A DNA stretch of 27,135 nucleotides from Hypsibius dujardini. Its lineage: Eukaryota; Tardigrada; Eutardigrada; Parachela; Hypsibiidae. Positions 9,607 to 18,124 of the stretch are shown piece by piece. Numbering within the stretch: position 1 is the stretch's first letter; each line of letters begins with the position of its first letter. Made by a program: the position numbers and the translations under genes. Location of the stretch: contig LRSR01007225.1 in the NCBI GenBank assembly GCA_001579985.1, positions 1 through 27,135 on the forward strand. Direction: 5' to 3'. The notes below the pieces were generated by a model, which searched no databases, was not told the origin of the DNA, and was given only the letters and a program-made list of their open reading frames with translations.

Positions 9607-11948
9607 TTACTCCTCTCCCAGGGTGGTATGCTTGACTTTGGTAAAGTCAAACTTCTCGCCCGTGCCGCGCTGAAAAATGTCCAGCACGTCGTCGCAGGTC
9701 GTTTCAAAGTGCGACGCGGCGTCGTACGACTTGGAGATGAAAATTTGACTATCGTAGCCGGGGTCGGTCGGTACCAGCACGTCGTTGACTGAGACAAACC
9801 TACGAGGTGAGGAGAACCGTGTGTAAGAACAGGGACAACTTGGGAGCATCACATTCAACGGAGCTACACAAACTCACTTTTGCCTAATCGGTCCGAGCAG
9901 ATCGAGTCCGACCTTGATTTCCGCCTCGGGGTTGCCGGTCTCGACCGTCGTGCTGACCATGGCGATGAACCAGCCCTTTGACGCGACTTGATGGGTTGTC
10001 GACACGCATGAAATGTAGATGTCTGTAGGGAAGGAAAACAACTTACCCGTAAACAAACTAGCACAAAAAAGCAACTCGGCGGGAAGCTCACCGCTCTTTC
10101 GATTGACTTGATTCTGCGGAATGATGATTTGAGTAGAGAGAGCATTGTTGATGTTGGGGATGGGATGGTCCAGCAAGCAGATACAACGGATGACCTGAAA
10201 CCCGATGTAAATCATAAAAGCCACAAAAAGAACGTGAGACAAGTCAGCAAAGTTACCTGTCCGACTTTCTTGACTCTCTCCGGAGCATAAGAGGGATCGC
10301 AATAGACTTGCTTGCAGCGAGCCACTTCACTGCCGCATCTGACGCCCACCACTTTTCCGTTCTCCAAGACGATTTCATCCACCGGTTTGTCCAGCATGTA
10401 AGTTCCTCCATAGATAGCGCTCAGACTAGAAAAAGTCAGACCCATCGATTTCAAACAGATTTCTAATAGAGCGCCGGAACACAATCCGCAATCATACCGA
10501 GCGAATCCTTGTGGAAGCTCGCCGAGCCCATACAGCGGGTATAGGTACGGACTCTTGCCATATCTGGCCAGCGACTCCTGGTATAGCTTGATTTTCGCCA
10601 AAGTTGGTCCACATGGTTGAGTAATGTACCTTAGATGGCAAGGAAGTCGGTTAGAAGTGCCGGGAAAAACATTTCCACATCAATTCGCGACACCAAAGCA
10701 CGTACTCGTCACTGGTGTGCAGAGCAAGAGCGTGCCCGGTGAAGTCGGCCGTGTTCTTGTCCAGTCCGTACTTGTCCAGCACCTCCTGCATAGTCGTGCG
10801 TTTCGGGTCGACATCCTTCCACGTCTTCGGGTCGTTCTCATCGAATTCCATCACAAAAATCAAGAAGTTTCGGAAGCGCCGCTTTTCAAACAACCCCATC
10901 AGGCCTAAAATCAGCGACCGAGTTAGCCCGGGAGGTTAGACGGTGGACCCATACAAGGGAAAACGGTGGACCCACATGAGGGAAAACGGTGGGCCCACAC
11001 GAGGGAAGACGGTGGGCCCAAACGATGGAAGACTTACTCGATGCCAGAGCCTCCTTCTCATCGGCCGGGACCTTGTGGATTTTGCCCTGCTTGTAGACGT
11101 AACTGCCCTCCACCGACTTGAACTCCAGATATCGCGTCACACCCGTGTGAATGAGAAGACGCACCAGTTCGCCTGAAAGTGAGCGAAAAATCCATTACCA
11201 CAAACACAACCCATCCCCCCAAATACACACTCGACCACTGCCGCATCCCGTCACTCACGATGCGACAAACAAGGACAAGCAGCGGAAAGACACACAAGTC
11301 AAATATCGATTTTCCCCCGCCACGACACCGCACGACATCCTTTTCTCGCGGGGTGTTGAAGCATTTACGTACCATTTGCCATGAGGAATTTCGGGATCAG
11401 ATCGACGTTCCAGTCGCGTCCCCGTCCCATCTCGGGTGGGACAGTTCCAGCGTTAAACTTGGCAAACAACTGCAAAAGCCGAAAGAGAACCCGGTACAAA
11501 TAACAATAACAACAACAACAAAACAAAACACACATACATCCTCCAGCGGAGTGATGGAAGCACTCTCTCCGCCGTAGTACTTATTCCGATCCACATGCAG
11601 CACCCGCTTTCCGCTCACGGAGAGCATCCCACTGATGATGCATTCCTACGAGAACGGGGAAGAAGACATGATGATCATCAAAACAGGTGGTGCACTTCAG
11701 CTTTTAAGTGTGTGCTTCGGCTTTTCAATCCCGCAAAAGGGGGCGTCTGGAATAACACACGTGGCAAGATCCTTGCGCTAACCGAGTCAAGCATTTAACT
11801 CGGCATGTGTATGAAACTATACATTGCACGAGTTATATGGCTTAAATCGGTTAGCTCAAAGTTTTGCCACATGTGTAAAACAAGCAGACACTTTCATACG
11901 TACAGTCAATCCGGTTCCGCACACGATCGCATCGTATTCCTCATCCAT
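9607..11948 (-). CDS. GDI: Rab GDP dissociation inhibitor (GDI), 441 aa, 10 exons
   Basis: Exons (minus) are 11948-11904, 11645-11538, 11469-11373, 11172-11038, 10904-10706, 10629-10498, 10425-10257, 10194-10092, 10022-9878 and 9799-9607 (1326 bases, all phases consistent). Family motifs are plain: [19 protein letters not shown] near the start, [16 protein letters not shown], the Rab-binding [52 protein letters not shown] and [17 protein letters not shown]. Length matches animal GDIs (about 447). The protein keeps prenylated Rab GTPases GDP-bound and soluble and recycles them from membranes in vesicle traffic. Within the family the FVS...LVPTD segment separates GDI from Rab escort proteins, which are longer. 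Intron 4 contains a 23-bp minisatellite. Intron 8 (69 bases) is stop-free and in frame, but the family has no insertion there, so it should be spliced. Confidence 0.96.
10941..11032. repeat. 23-bp minisatellite, 4 copies, in GDI intron 4
   Basis: Four units of exactly 23 bases begin at 10941, 10964, 10987 and 11010, with core cggtgg(a/g)cccacatgagggaa. Units 3 and 4 contain GGGCCC. The array fills most of the 133-base intron (10905-11037) and stops a few bases from the splice donor. Confidence 0.92.
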
Positions 11949-12766
11949 GGCGGTAGTGGTTTCCGATAGAAATAAAACTGCAACAAAACTGCGTCGTTAG
12001 ACTACTTGGATAAAATTAAAAACTGGACCGAAGAAAGGAATAAAAATCTCGGTCTGAGAATGAAAATATCAGGAAGAGCTGAGCAAGAAAAAAACCCGTA
12101 GCCATTATTTCTCCGAATTATATTTCCAGGCGTCCTTTAACATTTTGAAATTTCGTCGGCAGAATTCCACTAGGTGCCATGTATGAAACAAAAATTACGG
12201 CAAGGGGGGGGGATGGTGTGTTACGTTTCCGGTGCTCTCGGAGGAAAAATGATAAAATCACGAAAACGACCCAATCGCTTTCATTCCTCCATACCCACGT
12301 TTCAGCCTGCTTTTTTCCACATTGTAAATCAGAAGAAGCAGTGAATTGCTCGACTTCACTGCGACTGGGGAAGGCAGTTGGAGGAAATGATGAATGAAAA
12401 GTACCTTATGCTGGCGCTGCTAGAGTCTTCTTTCTTCCCGGGTCAATTGAATTCCTCCTGGGTGGTGGAACGGTCGTTTTTCCGGTTGGCAGTCACACAC
12501 TTTACAGTGAATTTTGTGCGAATGCAGCAGTTGGAAGTAGGGGTAGTTCGAGTTAAGGCTGGAAACCGGAAAAGAAGAAGGAACAACGTCAAGTCACCAG
12601 CAACCGAAAAGTGGAAGACGTCAACAGCTGGATATGTTATTTTCGAGTGACGATGAGAAAGCAGGCAAGCATGGACGCACATTTGCACACACAGCAGCAA
12701 AGTCAAGGGCCCCTACAGGTGGCGCACTGGTCACCAACCGATCGACCGACGCCCCGGCAATTACAT

Positions 12767-13122
12767 TATGAGGTAAAGGCACTGGAATGAGCCACTTGTT
12801 TTTCTCATACCCTGGAATGGGCCACCCTGGAATCACAACTTCCACACAAGTTTTGGCTATCACTAAGGTTCTAAGCGACAGAGAATAATCGATAATTCGG
12901 TGGAACGCGTATCAGATATGAAAAAAATTGTGGGAACATGTTTAAAAAAGAGAAATAAAAAGCTCCATTGGACGATTGAAAAAAGTTCACTGTAGAGGTC
13001 GCTGACTACGCAGTGACTTATCTGTTTTTCATTAATTTGCGACAGAGCACCCCCTGTCGCCCAGTGGCTCATTCCAGGATACGGGAAAGTAAAGTGGCCC
13101 ATTCCAGTGCCCTCACCTCATA
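12767..13122. mobile_element. Foldback/MITE-like element with 61-67-bp inverted arms
   Basis: The left arm (12767-12833) contains gcactggaatgagccacttg, then cctggaatgggccaccctgg. The right arm (13062-13122) carries the reverse complement in matching order: cagtggctcattccagg, then aagtggcccattccagtgcc. Both outer ends finish at tatgagg/cctcata. The roughly 228-base interior is AT-rich and has no transposase. Inside each arm the GGAATG(A/G)GCCAC core is itself repeated. I could not identify a clear target-site duplication or assign a transposon family. Confidence 0.7.
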
Positions 13123-13524
13123 CTCGTACTTTTCCTCTTCTCTTTCGTTCCGTCAAGGGTCCTTCAGCGTGACTCTTCTAATTAAGACCGTGCTTTTATG
13201 AATCCTATCAGCAATTCTTTCCGATACAAAATGTCTAGGCTTCCTCTAAAAGTTAATAAAGATATACGAAAACTGGCAATCGCAACTTTTGTGGAAAGAA
13301 AAAGGCAAACGACAAACGACTGGTGTTTAATAACACCGTCTTCATTAATACGGCATTTTGTAAGGTCCAGGGTGCCCGTAGCACTTTGTACGAAATAACT
13401 TTTGGTGCTGGTTCAGTAGGGTTCATCGAGTTCGTGTTGGAGATGTAGATCAGGAAACTGGCTACGCGCTCATTGCTCGCCCATCAAGTCATGCGCAAAT
13501 TTCGAGGATTGTAATTGTGTGGCA

Positions 13525-13530
13525 TTTATT
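13525..13530 (-). terminator. Candidate poly(A) signal of the lipocalin gene
   Basis: AATAAA on the minus strand lies about 180 bases after the lipocalin stop codon, a plausible position for 3' end formation. Confidence 0.45.
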
Positions 13531-13709
13531 TCCCCATTGTATTTCAAGTTTCACAGTGGTGGCTAATGGCATCTATAACAGCTCATCCAACGCCAAAAAC
13601 CAGCAAGTTTATAGATTACCATTTAAGAAAAAAAAGCGAAACTTTACGATACTCGTCACACCAAGAAAAGCGTAGGTACGCCATGGGAAGTGTGGGTCAT
13701 CATCAATGG

Positions 13710-14719
13710 TCAATAATTGACACAACCAGTCTGCACCACTTCTTCGTACAGCGTGGCGTCGATGTTGTTCTTGGCGAGGAGTTGATCAATCGTCCCTTCC
13801 ACAGCCGGACTGAATCCGTTGGAGTTCCGGCCGAGCACCCAGGAATAGCCTGCAACCGCAACAACATTTGTCGACATTCACATGCAATAATGTCGTGTGT
13901 GGAAGTCTGAACAGACTCCTGCTCCGACTTACTAATGTGAAACAGGCCGCTAGCAATGTTCTTGCAGGACCATACCTAAAAGTACGAACAACATGATTTT
14001 AAGCATGAAAAGATCTCCGATCTCGCCGGCAGTGTCTACGTACAATAGCGTAGTTGGAGTAATCAGTGTCGACCACCCAGTAGTCTCCCACATTGGCTAA
14101 TGACAACATCAATATATCAATCAACGAGTTCGTCAAATTCGGCGTTCAAAACAGATCTCTCGCCACTTACGTTGATTGTCGAATTTGACCTTAAGCTTGG
14201 CGGGGATGCTGGCGTTTGGGGCATAGGCAACTCCGGTAGCATTTATGGCGATCTTCCTGCAATTCATACCCTCTATTAGTAGTCCTCTCATACTCTCATA
14301 CTCTCAGTTGTTGCACTTCAGAAAGAAAGTTCAATTGCGGAATGCATTGACAGGAAAATACTGCGGAAGCTTACTCTCCCTTCTTGTTGTGCTTGGTGCC
14401 GGTGTTGTTGACGCGGACATGCGTAGCGTTAAGACTCGTATAGTCAGCCCGCGAGCAGTTGACTCCGGCCTGGAAGATGGTAAAGTAGCTCCGGATGTCG
14501 TACCACACCCCAAGATACTGCAATGAACATTGTAGACATTACACTCACACCTATTAATTCAATGACATATAATAGTTAACCGTGATCATATGGTACCTGA
14601 GCAACGTCGAAGTCGGCTTTAACAGGCACGACTGGGCATCTTCCGGGCGTAAAGGAAGCTCGGACGCTCACAGCGGCCAAGACGAGGACGGCGAACACGA
14701 GTATAGATTTTCCGGCCAT
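13710..14719 (-). CDS. Secreted lipocalin, apolipoprotein D-like, 195 aa, 6 exons
   Basis: Exons (minus) are 14719-14597, 14517-14375, 14256-14171, 14096-14044, 13975-13933 and 13849-13710 (588 bases, phases consistent). The N terminus is a signal peptide (AGKSILVFAVLVLAAVSVRA). The lipocalin GxW motif follows in YLGVWYDI (Gly44, Trp46). Later segments match the ApoD-like fold: NVGDYWVVDTDYSNYAIVWS and the C-terminal helix region ending NIDATLYEEVVQTGC. Four cysteines (28, 62, VWSC, QTGC) fit the two disulfides of the family, and five N-glycosylation sequons are visible. Lipocalins bind small hydrophobic ligands outside the cell; the ligand cannot be inferred here. It is the only gene in the window with a clear TATA box. 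The exons are small and evenly split. Confidence 0.9.
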
Positions 14720-14776
14720 ATTTTCGGATGGGTGAGACACTTAAAGTAAAACTACTTTTTACTGTAACGTGAAGTA

Positions 14777-14785
14777 TTTTATATA
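14777..14785 (-). promoter_or_regulatory. TATA box of the lipocalin gene
   Basis: TATATAAAA on the minus strand lies about 58 bases upstream of the start codon, which would place transcription initiation roughly 25-30 bases before the ATG. Confidence 0.65.
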
Positions 14786-15121
14786 AATATCCACACAGGT
14801 GTTAAACTGCCACTAAGTTTCTGCTTCTTCATTCCACAAGGCAGCTGAGAAATCGTGCCTCTCTAATCCGCTCTGCTAATCAGCTCAACCAATTATGCTG
14901 ATAAGAATGGCGTTCTACTCTACTCGCAGCCTATGCAAGATGACCAGCACTAAAGTCAGTCATGCGTTTCATCCCAATCGTATCTCAGGTTAGGCGGGAT
15001 GATAAGATATGCTTTCTTCCTTATTAACAAGGAAAATCCCATATTGATTTGGTGGTTATGTAAGCAGCATGACTTGACACCAAATGCGCCAAAGACTTTG
15101 CTTCCCCCAAAGAAAGTGCAA

Positions 15122-15248
15122 TGTCCATCCCCAGATCCGAAATCCTGTCATACTATTATTATTATTACGACCAACTACGAGGAATTGGACATTGAACATT
15201 GTCCATCACCAGATCCGAAATCTTGTCGATACTATTATTATTATTCTT
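15122..15248. repeat. Direct duplication, about 48 bp, 78 bases apart, with ATT runs
   Basis: Copies at about 15122-15170 and 15200-15248 share tgtccatc(c/a)ccagatccgaaatc(c/t)tgtc followed by tactattattattatt. A shorter related fragment (attggacattgaacatt) lies between them. Confidence 0.85.
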
Positions 15249-15449
15249 ATTCTTATTACGACAATCAAACACATCAGGTGATGCTTTCAAGTCGCCTAAG
15301 GGACCGGCGCTGACAATATTCAAAAGACATAGATCGAGTAAAACTGAACTCGCACAGCAACCACACAACGTGGGCACGACATCTGGCTGACTTCCGGTCG
15401 GCTAAAACGGTTGATTATACACAAACAGGGATACCGCGCGCGAGTTGTT

Positions 15450-16129
15450 CTATTTGAGGTGATGGAACAAGTCCTTTGCCACCTAGAAAGTCGAGAACAG
15501 TAAACATTATTCAATCGCTCACGCAAAACATTCTCGAAGAAACAATTCACGCCAAACTAGAGAAAGGGAGGCTACTTACACAGTGATCCACACAGTGGAA
15601 CATGTCAATCACCTCCTCATGGCAGGTCTCGCTGGTCTTGACACGGCTCCGCACCCGCTCATTGCACTCCTCCAGTCGGGCGACCAATTTAGCGCACTCC
15701 GGCTTCTCCCGGCATCTCTCCCGCAGGACAGTTTGCGGATCCTGCAGCCGGAAAACTTAATCAAACAATCATGGACCAAATTAATCGATCAAATGGCTAA
15801 TCAATCCCATAACGATCGATCAATCAACAGCAAGCTGCAGTTACGCACTGTAACTTCATTTCACTGAATCAATAGACGAATCAAGCTATAAGGCATGCGT
15901 AAAACCTGTGAGCAAATGCTTACCACTAATTCGTCTGACTCCTCCTCCACTGCGGGCTCGTGCTATAGAAGATAAAACAACAATTAGGCACCGGGCTCAG
16001 ACCTTAATCTGATTATTCTCAAAACCAGTGCATTTAGTCAGAGTAGAGCAAAAAAATATGAAAACAACTCGATCTCTCAACAGAAAGCTCTTTAAATCCT
16101 TTAAATCGTACCTCCACTGATTTACCCAT
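15450..16129 (-). CDS. UQCRH: Cytochrome bc1 complex hinge protein (UQCRH/QCR6), 83 aa, 4 exons
   Basis: Exons (minus) are 16129-16112, 15962-15924, 15741-15580 and 15482-15450 (252 bases, all in phase 0). The protein starts MGKSVEHEPAVEEESDELV, an acidic N terminus typical of the family. It continues with DPQTVLRERCREKPECAKLV and has cysteines in hinge-protein spacing (ERC, PEC, EEC, ETC, FHC, DHC). It ends VAKDLFHHLK, closely like the usual ...HKLFNNLK end. The subunit lies on the intermembrane-space side of mitochondrial complex III, where it helps cytochrome c1 pass electrons to cytochrome c. Size is normal for the family. The first coding exon is only 18 bases, so it was found by phase and acceptor rather than by ORF length. 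It lies downstream of mago on the same strand. Confidence 0.92.
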
Positions 16130-16777
16130 TTCCGTAATGTAACAATGAGACGAATTACAAGAGGATACCTTCGCTTCTTGCAAATTTGGAAAGCACGCAG
16201 GAATGAGCAAGAGCCGAAAAAGCGAGGATGGAAAACTAACCTGCGGGAGAAATCAGATTTTTGAGTTCTTCGCCCGTGCTAAAAAAGCAGCTTGTGCCCA
16301 TGCCATTTAGTACCCACCCAGAAAGGATTGGGTATTGAATTAGGTCCCACGCCCATACGAAACAAGACTTTCCGAGAGTCGTTGATCGTTTGATTGAACA
16401 CTTCAGTGACCACTCCGCATAAAATGTACCGACTGCTGACTTTTCGGAGCCCACTCTGATATAACTCTCCCCCATCCCATCGGCTCAGGATTAATGAGTT
16501 TAGTCGTTCTTATTCATGAAAAAAATGCGTATAACGAAACAGTAGAGTAGTGTCCAGCTGCAGAGAGAACAAAGCAAAACAAATCATCCAGGAATAGGAC
16601 CAACGTTGAATACCATCCAAACTCAAAACGAATAACGCATTGGAAAAAGTTTATGCCCAAATTAAAATAATGCACTACAAAAAAACCCGAACAACCAGGA
16701 AAACAAGGTTACAACGAATGCTGGTCGACGAGGGTGCTAGTGCAAATCTTCGCGCTTGATTGGTTGATTACAAGCGT
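16130..16777. other. Intergenic region between UQCRH and mago
   Basis: This 648-base stretch should contain the UQCRH 5' flank and the mago 3' UTR. A strong acceptor-like sequence on minus (tttctcccgcag, just right of 16240) and a following donor-like gtatcc near 16170 could bracket a 5' UTR exon of UQCRH. The ORF 16236-16475 (minus) shows no recognised features. Confidence 0.35.
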
Positions 16778-17221
16778 TCAAATCGGCTTGATTTTAAAGT
16801 GCAGCGCAATGAGGGAGAAGACGAGACACTTGAGATCCTGCACGAGGTAGTAGAAGCAACGCAGACCTTCTGGATCGGGGCTGTTGTTGACGTCCATCAG
16901 CGAGCCGATCTTTCCCGTGTTGAAGGAGATGTGCTCGTCGTCCAGCAGAATCTCTAACTCCTGCCGGCCCACGCGGTCCGGCTGCGGCCACTTGGCGTCG
17001 TTCTCCCGGAGAATCTCACTGTCCTGAATGATGCGCTTCACCTCTTCCAAGATAGCCGGATGGACGACCACCTCCTTGCGGATCATCGTGTCGTTCTTGT
17101 AGTTGGAATTGTTGGCGTAACGCAGGCGACCGTCCGGGCGAAATTCGAATTCCAAAAATTCATGCCCGAACTTGCCTTTATGGCCGACGTAGTATCGCAC
17201 GTAGAAACGGTCCTCCGTCAT
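16778..17221 (-). CDS. mago: Mago nashi, exon junction complex subunit, 147 aa, single exon
   Basis: One uninterrupted reading frame encodes the whole protein, from [20 protein letters not shown] to HFKIKPI. It is very close to the extremely conserved animal Mago (about 146 residues), including [34 protein letters not shown] and [12 protein letters not shown]. Mago binds Y14 (RBM8A) in the core exon junction complex that marks spliced mRNAs, controls localisation and nonsense-mediated decay, and clamps eIF4A3. No residue loss or frameshift is seen. It is the only intron-free coding region in the window. A splice-acceptor-like tgacatag lies 10 bases before the ATG, so a 5' UTR intron or trans-splicing remains possible. 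Confidence 0.97.
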   Translation of the reverse strand: MTEDRFYVRYYVGHKGKFGHEFLEFEFRPDGRLRYANNSNYKNDTMIRKEVVVHPAILEEVKRIIQDSEILRENDAKWPQPDRVGRQELEILLDDEHISFNTGKIGSLMDVNNSPDPEGLRCFYYLVQDLKCLVFSLIALHFKIKPI

Positions 17222-18124
17222 TTTCGTTTTCCTATGTCACACAAATTGCGGTAGAAAAATAAGATGAGAAAAGAAATAATATAAGAAATCACGCAAGGCA
17301 AGCTGCTGTCTGATATTTAATTTCCTGTGTTAAAGTTTGGCATTCAATAACTTACCTTCGAGATTGTCTGGGAAAAATTTAAGCGTCCTAAAAAATGCCC
17401 AAGAGTTGAAATAGATGAAATCGCGATGGCTGATTAGATTTGTTTTGGTGAAGACCTCCAGCGAACTGCAATAAAAATGTCGTCGGAAAATGCGAAAAAC
17501 GTGAAGTCCAATATGAGTTGAAATGAACGTTTCCAGATGGCTATCTGACCAAAAAGTTGATTGATTTGTAAATGTCACGGTGGGAACAAGTGTCACAGCC
17601 CGAGAAGTGTTGGGGAAACTAAATCAAGGAAGTACTTGTCAGTCAGCTAGAGAAGTTTGGGGAAACCAAATCAAGGAATTCAAATTTATTCTGCACTATG
17701 ATTCATATCAAGTTAAATTCGTTCAACTTATGAGAAGTGAATCGCATTCTTACTTGGTCGGATTCACTGAGTTCATTTAAACATTTTCACTTTAATAAAC
17801 CAATTGATTTCAACACGCATGATTCGACGGTTGTCAAAAACGTTTGTTGTCAATTTTTCAGTCCGCTTTTTCACCTCTGGGCTTGCATCACAAATTTAAC
17901 CGAAATCGTCGTGACTTTTCATTTCAGAAGGAGAAATAATTGCAGGAATCAGGCAGCACGTCAGAAAATTTTATTGGCGGAAATCCTGTTCGGGAAGTTC
18001 AAGACGTCCTAGAGATTTTATCCCTGGTCGTCTTCGAACTGTCGATCGTTACAGCAAGGTGACTAATAAATCCCACTTGTGGCGGATTTTTTAAAGTGAA
18101 ATGATAAGAAACTTTATTTCACAG
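17222..18124. other. Divergent promoter region between mago and BUB
   Basis: About 0.9 kb separates the two start codons. It holds a direct repeat at 17602-17678 and otherwise nothing recognisable as coding. A donor-like CAGCAAG|gtgact at 18059 could end a 5' UTR exon of the BUB gene, spliced over 66 bases to the acceptor that abuts its ATG. Confidence 0.4.
17602..17678. repeat. Direct repeat, about 29 bp, 48 bases apart
   Basis: Copies at 17602-17631 and 17650-17678 share gagaagt-ttggggaaac(t/c)aaatcaaggaa with a one-base length difference. They lie between the divergent mago and BUB starts. Confidence 0.8.

Larger units (their letters stand above)
11949..13709. other. Intergenic region between GDI and lipocalin
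   Basis: No gene is supported in this 1.76-kb gap. It holds the GDI 5' flank, including a possible acceptor (tttgttgcag) about 30 bases before the GDI start, a G-run near 12205, the foldback element at 12767-13122, and the lipocalin 3' UTR. Open frames at 12179-12650 and 13198-13398 have no recognisable content. Confidence 0.5.
14720..15449. other. Intergenic region between lipocalin and UQCRH
   Basis: This 730-base gap holds the lipocalin promoter and the UQCRH 3' UTR. A duplicated module at 15122-15248 is the only notable structure. Open frames of 60-100 codons here are driven by ATT runs and are not convincing. Confidence 0.5.

Noticed and set aside
13515-13910. Plus-strand 131-codon ORF
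   Set aside because: Most of it is antisense to the last lipocalin exon and its 3' UTR.
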